Shown: positions 52,367-60,548, numbered from the stretch's first letter. The stretch: 64,000 nucleotides of DNA from Methylotenera sp. (GCA_013141495.1 JABFQV010000009.1:153423-217422); one strand, 5' to 3'. A program made the numbers and translations. Notes: generated by a model from the sequence alone, not told the origin.

Positions 52367-53377
52367 ATGAAAAAATCACTTTTAGCCATTGCATTGCTTA
52401 CCGCAGTATTTGGTGCAACCGCACCATCGCTAGCACTTGCCAAAGACGTTGAAATTTTAAACGTTTCTTACGACCCAACGCGCGAGTTGTACGTTGATTT
52501 TAACAAAGCCTTTGCTGCCCATTGGAAAGCAAAAACAGGTGACAACGTCAGCGTTAAACAATCTCACGGTGGCGCTGGTAAACAAGCCCGTGCGGTGATT
52601 GATGGCTTGCAAGCCGACGTAGTCACACTCGCTTTAGCTTATGATATTGATGCCATCTCTGAAAAAGCTAAATTGTTCCCTAAAGATTGGCAGGCACGTT
52701 TGCCAAACAACAGCTCACCTTACACTTCAACCATTGTATTGCTGGTGCGTAAAGGCAATCCAAAGAAAATCAAAGATTGGGATGATTTAGTAAAATCAGG
52801 TGTGTCTGTGATTACACCAAACCCTAAAACTTCTGGTGGCGCTCGCTGGAACTACCTGGCTGCCTGGGCTTATGCATTAAAACAAAATAATAATGACGAA
52901 GGCAAAGCCAAAGATTTCGTGAAGAAACTGTTTGCCAATGTACCAGTGCTTGACTCTGGCGCACGTGGATCAACCACTACATTTGTTGAGCGTGGGATTG
53001 GTGACGTGTTTATTTCATGGGAAAACGAAGCATTCTTAGCGTTGAAAGAACTAGGCCCTGATAAATTTGAAATTGTTGTACCAACATTATCTATTTTGGC
53101 TGAGCCGCCAGTCACTGTCGTTGATAAAAATGCCAAAAAACATGGCACTGAAGCAGTATCAAAAGCTTACTTAGAGTACTTGTACTCTGACGAAGGCCAG
53201 GATATTGCAGGTAAGCATTACTACCGCCCAACCAACCCTAAATATGCTGAAAAATATGCAAGTCAATTTCCAAAAGTGAATTTAATCAAAATTGATGATG
53301 TATTTGGCGGATGGCAAAAAGCGCAGAAAACACACTTTTCTGATGGTGGGACGTTCGATCAGATCTACGCAAAATAA
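52367..53377 (+). CDS. sbp: Periplasmic sulfate-binding protein (first copy)
   Basis: 336 residues with a signal peptide ending SLALA. Sbp signatures: [73 protein letters not shown] and the C-terminal [22 protein letters not shown]. It delivers sulfate or thiosulfate to CysTWA. A second copy at 58479-59477 is very similar; this one is away from the permease genes and next to the porin. Confidence 0.95.
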   Translation: MKKSLLAIALLTAVFGATAPSLALAKDVEILNVSYDPTRELYVDFNKAFAAHWKAKTGDNVSVKQSHGGAGKQARAVIDGLQADVVTLALAYDIDAISEKAKLFPKDWQARLPNNSSPYTSTIVLLVRKGNPKKIKDWDDLVKSGVSVITPNPKTSGGARWNYLAAWAYALKQNNNDEGKAKDFVKKLFANVPVLDSGARGSTTTFVERGIGDVFISWENEAFLALKELGPDKFEIVVPTLSILAEPPVTVVDKNAKKHGTEAVSKAYLEYLYSDEGQDIAGKHYYRPTNPKYAEKYASQFPKVNLIKIDDVFGGWQKAQKTHFSDGGTFDQIYAK

Positions 53378-53445
53378 TTTAGCGATGTAAACCGTGTGGT
53401 GCCAGACAAAATTTGGTGCCACACCCACCCAAGGAGGCTCTTATC

Positions 53446-53793
53446 ATGAGTTCAGTGTTAATTGTAGGCGGTGATCAGATTGATAGCATTAAACAGGTGC
53501 TACATCACCGTGGTTTTGATGATATTCATCATTGGTCGGGCAGAAAAGTCGGCGATAGCCATAAAGTCATTCCACAGCATACTGATTTGATCGTTTTAAT
53601 TACTGACTGGATCAATCATTCATTTACCCACCGAATCAAGCGCTCTGCTGCTAAACGTGGTTTAAAAGTCATCTATACCGGTAATGGCTCCGTGCAATTA
53701 CAAACGCGATTAGAAAAGTTAGGTGAAGCCATCAGCGGTTCCTGTCGCAAGACAATACATACACTTTTCTACACACACTTGGCCTATTCATAG
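53446..53793 (+). CDS. DUF2325 protein
   Basis: 115 residues. The pattern VLIVGGDQIDSIKQVLHHRGFDDIHHWSGRK..., a central DLIVLITDWINHSFTHRIKRSAAKRG and a C-terminal helix match DUF2325. A strong AAGGAGG precedes the ATG. Family members occur near iron, metal or sulfur genes with no proven function. It lies 68 bases after the sulfate-binding protein and is likely co-transcribed. Confidence 0.75.
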   Translation: MSSVLIVGGDQIDSIKQVLHHRGFDDIHHWSGRKVGDSHKVIPQHTDLIVLITDWINHSFTHRIKRSAAKRGLKVIYTGNGSVQLQTRLEKLGEAISGSCRKTIHTLFYTHLAYS

Positions 53794-53854
53794 CCACTGC
53801 CAGTAAGGCCGTGAATAGATCCTGAATATCACGTTAAAAAATTAGGAGCGCGTT

Positions 53855-53962
53855 ATGAAAACACAGATTCAGCAAGACAACCCAGCAATCCCGTTATTAC
53901 TTAGAGGCCTGATTGCCGCTGAAGTCATCACGACGGTGGTTACTTTTTTTATGATTAAATAG
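53855..53962 (+). CDS. 35-residue putative membrane peptide
   Basis: A short frame starting MKTQIQQDNPAIPLLLRGLI, with a polar first 12 residues and one hydrophobic segment (about 13-34), ending in Lys. AGGAG lies 6 to 7 bases before the ATG. It follows DUF2325 by 61 bases in the same direction. The stop codon overlaps the first bases of the inverted repeat at 53962. Not recognised as a named family; a single-pass membrane peptide by composition. Confidence 0.6.
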   Translation: MKTQIQQDNPAIPLLLRGLIAAEVITTVVTFFMIK

Positions 53963-54136
53963 AGAGCTTTGCATGAAGCTAAAAATAGCACTATTTTTTT
54001 AACCAAAATATCAAGCCCGTCATTCTGAGCGTAGCGAAGAATCCAGTATAATCAATTAGTTGCCTGGATTCTTCGCTACGCTCAGAATGACAAAATTAAC
54101 GTTTTTAGCAATAAAGCAGCTTCGTGCAAAGCTCTC
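53962..54136. repeat. Nested inverted repeats (two palindromes, one inside the other)
   Basis: The outer arms 53962-53980 and 54118-54136 (18 of 19 match, GAGAGCTTTGCATGAAGCT) enclose a perfect inner pair of 28 bases at 54019-54046 and 54064-54091, beginning GTCATTCTGAGCGTAGCGAA. The inner sequence is of a type seen as a dispersed palindrome in many bacteria. Nesting suggests one element inserted into another. No T run follows. Confidence 0.8.
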
Positions 54137-54214
54137 AAATAGTTTCAAGATTAAATAATTTCAAGTGGTGGCCGCTTAACACTTAAAACAAAGCGGTGCT
54201 ATCTCTCCTTAGTT

Positions 54215-54260
54215 ATCCGGCACTTGTATTTGAATTGCGTACAAGTTGCCGGATTTTTTT
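54215..54260 (+). terminator. Intrinsic terminator of the plus-strand sulfur genes
   Basis: ATCCGGCACTTGTA (54215-54228) pairs with TACAAGTTGCCGGAT (54240-54254), one bulge, followed by seven T. Strong terminator for the DUF2292 to small-peptide transcript. Another hairpin without a U tract lies at 54277-54304. Confidence 0.85.
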
Positions 54261-54332
54261 GCCTAAAATTTAGCGTGGCTTTAATGACTGAAACCATTAA
54301 AGCCTGCAAAACATTAAAGTCAGGAACCAATC

Positions 54333-54366
54333 AAAAAAAACAGGCAGACTTTTTAAGGTCTGCCTG
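54333..54366 (-). terminator. Intrinsic terminator of the encapsulin operon
   Basis: On the minus strand CAGGCAGAC (complement of 54358-54366) pairs with GTCTGCCTG (complement of 54341-54349) and is followed by eight T (54333-54340). Lies 44 bases past the cysteine desulfurase stop. Confidence 0.88.
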
Positions 54367-54409
54367 CGCATAGTCACTACGTAATTTGTATAACGTTAAC
54401 TTTTACACC

Positions 54410-56287
54410 TTAAGCTTGCAAACCACTCGGCGCTTTAGTTGAGGTCAGGCGCAACAATGCATTTACCATTACATCTACTTCAGCAGGCGTGTTGTAAAAA
54501 GCCAACGAAGGCCGCACCGTGGTTTCAACCCCAAAACGACGCAAAATAGGCTGCGCACAATGGTGGCCTGAACGTACTGCAATGCCTTCCTGATTCAGCG
54601 CTGCACCGACCTCTTCACTCTTAAAGCCATCAAGCTTGAAAGATAACACACTGGCTTTTTCCTGAGCCGTACCCACTAAATGCAAGCCCGGCACTTTCAG
54701 CATTTGGGCTGTCGCGTAAAGCAGCAAGTCATGCTCATAACGGGCAATGTTATCAATGCCGATACGTTCAACGTACTCCAGCGCAGCGCCTAAACCTACG
54801 GCGTCGGCAATGTTGCCGGTACCCGCCTCAAACTTTGCCGGCGCTTCATGATAGACGGTTTTATCAAACGTGACGTCTTGAATCATATTGCCGCCACCTT
54901 GCCAAGCCGGCATGTCGTCCAGCACTTCTTTTTTGCCGTAAAGCGCACCAATCCCTGTGGGGCCAAATACTTTATGCCCTGAAAACACAAAGAAATCTGG
55001 ATCTAGCGCCTGCACATCACTGCGCATGTGAGACACAGACTGCGCGCCATCCAACAGCACCTTAGCCCCTGCAGCATGCGCCATTTGTATCATCTGCGCG
55101 GCTGGTGTAACCGTACCCAAAGCGTTAGACACTTGCGTAAATGACACCAGTTTGACACGTGAAGTGAGCAGTTTTTGATATTCCGCCAACAATACCTGTC
55201 CGCTATCGTCCACTGGGGCGACTTTCAACTTGGCGCCTGTTTCTTGGCATAACTGCTGCCAAGGCACTATATTGGCGTGGTGCTCAAGGTGAGAAATCAC
55301 GATTTCATCGCCTTCACCAATGTGCTTTTTGCCCCAGGTTTTGGCCACTAGGTTAATTGCTTCAGTCGTACCACGCACAAACACAATGTTATCTACTGAT
55401 GGTGCGTTAATAAAACGGCGCACCGTTTCACGCGCACCTTCGTAAGCATCCGTTGCACGTGCGGCTAGCTCATGTGCAGCGCGGTGAATGTTTGAATTTT
55501 CATGTGCGTAAAAATATGAAATCCGGTCAATCACAGCTTGTGGCTTTTGCGTGGTGGCGGCATTATCGAACCAAATCAGCGGGCGACCATTCACCAATTC
55601 ACGCAAAATAGGAAAATCTTTGCGCACTAAATTGGCATCAAAAGCAGGATGCGCACTGGCAGCTTGCCCTGCAACCGCAGCGTCTTGCTGGTGCGGTGAG
55701 TCCTGTAAAAAATAATAGGGCGCAGCGCCTGCTTGGCTTGTAGTTAGACTAGAGCCTGCACTACTAATGCCCGATTGACCATTTAATTGACCCAACAGTT
55801 GGTTCAACTCTGCCTGATAAGGGTCATCCGCACCACCGAGTAACTGCCCAATATCAAACACCCCGCTAATGGGCATTTGATTGGCGTAACCAGTATTAGT
55901 CGCATCAGTGGGCGTCAAATTTGGTACGCCAGAAGCCACACTTGGCACCGCTGAAAATATGGACGGCGTTGGTGTTTGCACTGGGTCAGTAATGATATTG
56001 GGGCTAGGCAGCACTGCATTTGCCGCCACGGGGTTGAGCGATGCATTCGATGGAAAATCCTCTTTTTGAGCAAAAGGTGAACCTGCAGGAAAACCTTCTG
56101 CATATAATTCATTGGCAATACGGCTCAACTCGGCCACATCAAAGTGTCCGGTTTCACTGGCTTGCCTACCCACAGCCAAGCTGGCGGCCATGCGGGGATG
56201 CTCACCCGGCACAGCAGCCAAAATGGCCTCTGGCTCAAAAGAGGACAAGTCACCTAATGCAGGTGAAAATCCATTATGTGTACTCAT
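54410..56287 (-). CDS. Cysteine desulfurase with N-terminal encapsulin-targeting domain
   Basis: 625 residues, about 215 longer than ordinary SufS. Residues 1-218 are low-complexity (Ala, Ser, Pro, Gly, Gln) with short conserved-looking helices DVAELSRIANELYAEGFP (50-67), FDIGQLLGG (144-152) and PYYFLQ (190-195). Residues 219-625 are a type II desulfurase: PLP lysine 439 in SGHKV and catalytic Cys577 in RSGHHCAQP. It frees sulfane sulfur from cysteine, leaving alanine. In family 2A encapsulins such an extension is the cargo-loading domain. It starts 2 bases after the shell gene, which implies tight coupling. The next gene over is its compartment. Confidence 0.93.
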   Translation of the reverse strand: MSTHNGFSPALGDLSSFEPEAILAAVPGEHPRMAASLAVGRQASETGHFDVAELSRIANELYAEGFPAGSPFAQKEDFPSNASLNPVAANAVLPSPNIITDPVQTPTPSIFSAVPSVASGVPNLTPTDATNTGYANQMPISGVFDIGQLLGGADDPYQAELNQLLGQLNGQSGISSAGSSLTTSQAGAAPYYFLQDSPHQQDAAVAGQAASAHPAFDANLVRKDFPILRELVNGRPLIWFDNAATTQKPQAVIDRISYFYAHENSNIHRAAHELAARATDAYEGARETVRRFINAPSVDNIVFVRGTTEAINLVAKTWGKKHIGEGDEIVISHLEHHANIVPWQQLCQETGAKLKVAPVDDSGQVLLAEYQKLLTSRVKLVSFTQVSNALGTVTPAAQMIQMAHAAGAKVLLDGAQSVSHMRSDVQALDPDFFVFSGHKVFGPTGIGALYGKKEVLDDMPAWQGGGNMIQDVTFDKTVYHEAPAKFEAGTGNIADAVGLGAALEYVERIGIDNIARYEHDLLLYATAQMLKVPGLHLVGTAQEKASVLSFKLDGFKSEEVGAALNQEGIAVRSGHHCAQPILRRFGVETTVRPSLAFYNTPAEVDVMVNALLRLTSTKAPSGLQA

Positions 56288-56289
56288 GA

Positions 56290-57207
56290 TTATTTATACT
56301 CGTAGTAATTGCCTACATCCACATTTTCTAACACGGCAATCGCATCATCAGTCAATACTGCCAGTGAGCAATAAAGCGATACTAAGTAAGATGCAATCGC
56401 TTTGTGATTGATGCCCATAAAACGCACCGACAAGCCCATGCTTTGTTGGCCTGGTAAGTTTGGCTGATATAAACCCACCACGCCTTGACGGCTTTCACCG
56501 GTGCGCAACAATAGAATATTGGTTTTACCACCTGTTACTTTTAATTTATCGCATGGGATAATCGGCACGCCGCGCCATGTGATGAACTGTGATCCGAACA
56601 ATGCTACGGTAGGTGGAGGTACACCGCGACGTGTACACTCACGACCAAATGCAGCAATCGCCTGCGGATGCGCCAAGAAGAATGCAGGCTCTTTCCAAAC
56701 TTTGGTGAGCAACTCATCAAAATCATCAGGTGTTGGTGCGCCGGTGCGTGATTTCACTTTTTGAGAGTCAGCAATGTTGTTTAACAGGCCATATTCTTTA
56801 TTGTTGATCAGCTCGCTCTCTTGGCGCTCTTTAACGGTTTCAATTGTTAAACGTAATTGCTCTTTAATTTGATTGTGCGGGCTACTATATAGGTCAGATA
56901 CACGGGTATGCACATCAACCGCAGTATTCACTGCATTCAGTACATATTCACGACCCCACTCTTCATAGTCCACAAATGTCGCCGGAATATCGCGCTCATC
57001 TTTTGCAGAGCAATCCACCTCAATTGAACTTGGGTTCTTTACTTTATTAACACGGTAGATACCTGCCTCCACCGGCACCCATTGCATTAAATGCACCAGC
57101 CAGCGTGGCGTGATTGTGCCCATCATCGGGACGGTTTTAGTCGCATTCGACAGCGTGCGTGCGGCTACGTCACCTAATGCGGTATGGGCTTGATGTATAT
57201 CAGTCAT
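56290..57207 (-). CDS. Family 2A encapsulin shell protein (SrpI type)
   Basis: 305 residues, HK97-type shell protein. MMGTITPRWLVHLMQWVPVEAGIYRVNKVK, EWGREYVLNAVNTAVDVHTRVSDLYSSPHNQIKEQLRLTIETVKERQE, PTPDDFDELLTKVWKEPAFFLAHP and a C-terminal ILLLRTGESRQGVVGLYQPNLPGQQSMGLSVRFMGI match SrpI-like family 2A encapsulins. Characterised members form 60-subunit T=1 cages loaded with cysteine desulfurase. No cNMP-binding insert (family 2B) is present. AGGAG lies before the ATG. Middle gene of acetyltransferase-shell-desulfurase. Confidence 0.93.
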   Translation of the reverse strand: MTDIHQAHTALGDVAARTLSNATKTVPMMGTITPRWLVHLMQWVPVEAGIYRVNKVKNPSSIEVDCSAKDERDIPATFVDYEEWGREYVLNAVNTAVDVHTRVSDLYSSPHNQIKEQLRLTIETVKERQESELINNKEYGLLNNIADSQKVKSRTGAPTPDDFDELLTKVWKEPAFFLAHPQAIAAFGRECTRRGVPPPTVALFGSQFITWRGVPIIPCDKLKVTGGKTNILLLRTGESRQGVVGLYQPNLPGQQSMGLSVRFMGINHKAIASYLVSLYCSLAVLTDDAIAVLENVDVGNYYEYK

Positions 57208-57248
57208 TGTTTTTTCTCCTGTGAAAATTTTTAAATTGAATATTTCGT

Positions 57249-58184
57249 TTACTGCGCAGTGTCACTCACTGCCTGCTGCTGAGTTTTGGCCTGTGTGATC
57301 TGGCTATTGGGTGGTACGCTGCGTGTGAGCCAGACATTACCGCCTATCACTGATCCTGCACCTATTGTGATGCGCCCTAGTATTGTTGCACCGGCATAAA
57401 TCACCACATCATCTTCCAAAATTGGGTGCCTGGCGCTGCCTTTGATTAAATGCCCATGCTCATCGGTTGGAAAGCGTTTCGCACCTAGCGTGACAGCCTG
57501 ATACAGCCTGACATGCCGTCCTATTACTGCAGTTTCTCCGATAACAACACCTGTGCCATGATCAATAAAGAAACCTTCGCCTATCGTTGCTCCTGGATGA
57601 ATATCGATACCTGTGGCTGAATGTGCCAACTCTGAAATAATGCGTGCAATCAACGGCAAACCTAGTTTATGTAACTCATGTGCCAAACGGTAATTGATAA
57701 TTGCCGATATGCCCGGGTAGCAAACCAATACTTCATCCAAGCTACGCGCGGCAGGGTCGCCTTCAAATGCTGCATTTAAATCTGTATCCAACAGCTGGCG
57801 TATTTGCGGCAAGGTCTGCGCAAAAGCACGCGCCTTATTTAACGCAGCTTCAGCACTAGGGGTTTTATCGTGTTCGGTATCTGCGGAGTATCTAAGCTCT
57901 AACTGAATCTGCGTGTTGAGTTCACGTAACGCAGCATCCAAGGTATAGCCGACAAAATAATCGACACCTTCCTCCTTTAAACCCGGTGCACCTAATCGGT
58001 TTGGGAACAGTGCGGCGCTCAGGCCTTCCAGCACCTCTTGCAAGGCTTTTCTTGAGGGTAGTTTTGGCGGTTTATTTCGCCGGTGTCGATGCTCCAATGA
58101 AGCCAGCCTTAAATCGTGTAATGCCTGCACAATGGCTGGAATATCAAAACTTTCGTTAGATGTCACGGTAGTGGGATGCAGCAT
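57249..58184 (-). CDS. Serine O-acetyltransferase (EpsC type)
   Basis: 311 residues from the ATG at 58184, 8 bases after AGGTG. The frame extends upstream to a GTG at 58259, but that stretch encodes a terminator hairpin and lacks family character. An N-terminal helical domain (about 1-150) is followed by hexapeptide repeats: SATGIDIHPGATIGEGFFIDHGTGVVIGETAVIG, GSARHPILEDDVVIYAGATILG, GGNVWLT. It makes O-acetylserine for cysteine synthase. First gene of the encapsulin operon, 41 bases upstream of the shell gene; EpsC-type enzymes are a known neighbour of family 2A encapsulins. Confidence 0.92.
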   Translation of the reverse strand: MLHPTTVTSNESFDIPAIVQALHDLRLASLEHRHRRNKPPKLPSRKALQEVLEGLSAALFPNRLGAPGLKEEGVDYFVGYTLDAALRELNTQIQLELRYSADTEHDKTPSAEAALNKARAFAQTLPQIRQLLDTDLNAAFEGDPAARSLDEVLVCYPGISAIINYRLAHELHKLGLPLIARIISELAHSATGIDIHPGATIGEGFFIDHGTGVVIGETAVIGRHVRLYQAVTLGAKRFPTDEHGHLIKGSARHPILEDDVVIYAGATILGRITIGAGSVIGGNVWLTRSVPPNSQITQAKTQQQAVSDTAQ

Positions 58185-58205
58185 ATCAACACCTGTAGCA
58201 GAAAT

Positions 58206-58240
58206 AAAAAAAGCCAGCGCGTCTTTCGACACGCTGGCTT
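58206..58240 (-). terminator. Terminator-like hairpin in the 5' leader of the encapsulin operon (candidate attenuator)
   Basis: On the minus strand AAGCCAGCGTGTC (complement of 58228-58240), loop GAAA, GACGCGCTGGCTT (complement of 58211-58223), then seven T (58206-58212). It is a textbook intrinsic terminator, yet it lies 21 bases upstream of the acetyltransferase ATG on the same strand. No gene upstream in this direction needs it. A small CCGG-ACAA-CCGG-type hairpin lies just before it and could compete. A conditional attenuator is the natural reading. Confidence 0.7.
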
Positions 58241-58296
58241 CCGGTTGTCCGGTCAGCACAAATTAATTCGAGCGATATAAAATCATTACTTGATGC

Positions 58297-58320
58297 GCAT
58301 ACAAATACAATTATGTATGC
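58297..58320. promoter_or_regulatory. Dyad in the divergent encapsulin/sulfate-transport promoter region
   Basis: GCATAC (58297-58302) and GTATGC (58315-58320) form a 24-base dyad between the divergent starts at 58184 and 58479. Spacing and symmetry suit a LysR-type regulator such as a CysB homologue, but sequence alone does not prove it. The rest of 58241-58478 is AT-rich and non-coding. Confidence 0.35.
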
Positions 58321-58478
58321 ATGTTGCCAATATACACCACTAGCCTAACTAAAAAAAGAGAACTTACAAAAATTACCGTATATTACTTTTAATTATAAAT
58401 ATATAAATTATCATTCTTTTACATTATTTTCATATCTGGTTATAGTTTAGCACTCATTACTTTTGACTTAAAAAAATC

Positions 58479-59477
58479 ATGTTCAAAACACGCATTATTC
58501 CCGCATTTTTAATTCTTTCCAGCATTTTACTACCCACGCTGGCCCAAGCTGATACAAATTTACTTAACGTTTCATACGATGTTACACGTGAGTTTTATAA
58601 AGATTTTAATGCTTCATTCACTCAATACTGGAAAGCAAAAACTGGCGAAACCGTTATCATCAACCAATCACATGGCGGCTCCAGCAAACAGGCACGCTCA
58701 GTAGCAGACGGCCTTGAAGCCGACGTCATCTCCATGAATCAGGCCCCTGATATTGATATCTTGTATGAGCGCTCAAAACTTATCCCTAAAGATTGGCAAA
58801 AGCGTCTGCCAAATTCCAGCTCCGCAACCAACTCAACCACTGTATTTTTAGTGCGTAAGGGCAACCCCAAGAACATTAAAGATTGGGATGATCTGATTAA
58901 ACCGGGCATCGCTGTTGTGATCCCTAATCCAAAAACTTCCGGTAACGGTAAATACAGCTATCTGGCAGCCTGGGGTTATGTCATCAAAAGTGGTGGTAAT
59001 GACGCAAAAGCTAAAGAGTTTGTGACTAAGCTGTTTAAAAATGTGCCAGTTTTGGATACCGGCGGACGCGGCGCAACCACCACCTTTGCGCAGCGTGATA
59101 TTGGCGATGCATTACTTACCTTCGAAAACGAAGTGAACCTTATTAAAAAAGAGCTCGGCGACAAATTCGATGTTGTCTATCCATCCGCAAGCATTCTGGC
59201 TGAGAACCCAGTGACTGTCGTTGATAAATTTGCCAAAAAACATAAAACACAAGCTATTGCACAAGCCTATGTTGAATATCACTTTTCAGAGGCTGGCCAG
59301 GAAATAGCGGTACACCATTACTTGCGACCTACGCTTGATTCTGTTGCTACTAAATACAAAGATCGTTTTAAAGCTATCAATTTATTCAGTGTAGATGAGG
59401 TTTTTGGTGGCTGGGGAAAAGCGCAAAAAACGCATTTCAGCGATGGTGGTACTTTTGATCAAATCTATCAGAAATGA
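58479..59477 (+). CDS. sbp: Periplasmic sulfate-binding protein (second copy)
   Basis: 332 residues with a signal peptide ending LAQA. It shares the NVSYDVTREFYKDFN, NQSHGGSSKQARSVADGLEADVISMNQAPDIDIL, PNPKTSGNGKYSYLAAWGY and [22 protein letters not shown] motifs with the copy at 52367-53377. The ligand segment differs (MNQAPDID versus LALAYDID), so affinity or ligand may differ (sulfate, thiosulfate, or another oxyanion). First gene of sbp-EAL-cysTWA, divergent from the encapsulin operon. Confidence 0.95.
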   Translation: MFKTRIIPAFLILSSILLPTLAQADTNLLNVSYDVTREFYKDFNASFTQYWKAKTGETVIINQSHGGSSKQARSVADGLEADVISMNQAPDIDILYERSKLIPKDWQKRLPNSSSATNSTTVFLVRKGNPKNIKDWDDLIKPGIAVVIPNPKTSGNGKYSYLAAWGYVIKSGGNDAKAKEFVTKLFKNVPVLDTGGRGATTTFAQRDIGDALLTFENEVNLIKKELGDKFDVVYPSASILAENPVTVVDKFAKKHKTQAIAQAYVEYHFSEAGQEIAVHHYLRPTLDSVATKYKDRFKAINLFSVDEVFGGWGKAQKTHFSDGGTFDQIYQK

Positions 59478-59526
59478 TAGCGGATTAGATTTATCAAAAA
59501 TAATAAACAGTGACAGGAATACGGCA

Positions 59527-60411
59527 ATGACAGATTCTGATACCTCAGCCAACCATGTTGAGCAGCTAAGATTGCAACTTAAGGAAGTCTTGCAACTTGA
59601 CCTTGATGACTATGGATTAGTTGAGCAATCAACCGGCGAATTCAATAGCACTTTTTTGGGCGTGCAGTTAAATAGTGCATTTCAACCCATTTACGACATC
59701 CAGGCGGGCGATTTAATTGGCCATGAGGCTTTATTAAGGCCTTCATTGGGAGGTGAACTTCCCAGCACACCGGAGTTCACCTTTACCTACGCAGAGCAAG
59801 CAGGAAAATTAGTCCTGTTTGACCGCGTAAGTAGAACATTGCATGTACTAAACTTTAGGCAGATTTATGCCGAGAACGGCCTGTTATTTTTAAATGTGCA
59901 TCCCAAGCTATTGGTTTCTGTGAATACACATGGCAAGGTATTTGAACGCATTTTACATGCCAATTCCGTGCCCACAGGCCGCGTTGTGATTGAGATTCAA
60001 GAAGGTTTAATTGATCAAGATAAACAACTGACTGAAGCCATTGATAATTACCGAGATAGAGGCTACCGAATTGCCATCGACCGCTTTGGTAGTGCGCTGT
60101 CGCATATTGATCGCCTGTGGAAATTTGCCCCTGATTTTGTCAAATTAGATTTAAATTTAATTCAAAAAGCTGAACAAAATGACCGTGTCAGAAAGTTATT
60201 ACCAGGTTTAATTAAAATGATTAAAGACCTTGGCGCACAACCTATTATTACTGGTATTGAAACTCAGGTACAACTGAATATTGCGCTAGAGGCTGGTAGC
60301 AACTTAGTACAAGGTTATTTTTTAGCGAAACCAGTCACGGCTAAAGAGTTGCGTGCAACCTCATTTTTGAAACCAAACCTAGCTAAAGCCAAGTTGCTTA
60401 ATGCGGCATGA
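59527..60411 (+). CDS. Degenerate EAL-domain protein in the sulfate operon
   Basis: 294 residues from the ATG at 59527 after AGGA. A short N-terminal helix (1-45) precedes one EAL domain. E67-A-L is present (GHEALLRPS), as are N123 (LNVHP), E156/E159 and K206 (FVKLD), but the DDFG motif reads DRFG (185-188) and the AEGVET motif reads ITGIET (241-246). These losses affect metal ligands, so phosphodiesterase activity is doubtful; binding of c-di-GMP or of a protein partner is more likely. It lies between a sulfate-binding protein and cysT. Confidence 0.85.
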   Translation: MTDSDTSANHVEQLRLQLKEVLQLDLDDYGLVEQSTGEFNSTFLGVQLNSAFQPIYDIQAGDLIGHEALLRPSLGGELPSTPEFTFTYAEQAGKLVLFDRVSRTLHVLNFRQIYAENGLLFLNVHPKLLVSVNTHGKVFERILHANSVPTGRVVIEIQEGLIDQDKQLTEAIDNYRDRGYRIAIDRFGSALSHIDRLWKFAPDFVKLDLNLIQKAEQNDRVRKLLPGLIKMIKDLGAQPIITGIETQVQLNIALEAGSNLVQGYFLAKPVTAKELRATSFLKPNLAKAKLLNAA

Positions 60412-60548
60412 CTTGACGTGTGTTTTACACTCAGCTACAAACCATCTATTTCAAATAAGTTTTAGACATATAGTTATACTTAATTATTATTTTTAACTTA
60501 TATGCTTGTCTGCTATATTAGCGTGCGTTACACAACTGATAGAAAAAT

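Noticed and set aside
57249..58259. GTG at 58259 as the acetyltransferase start
   Set aside because: The added 25 codons encode an intrinsic-terminator hairpin plus T run; the ATG at 58184 has AGGTG at good spacing.
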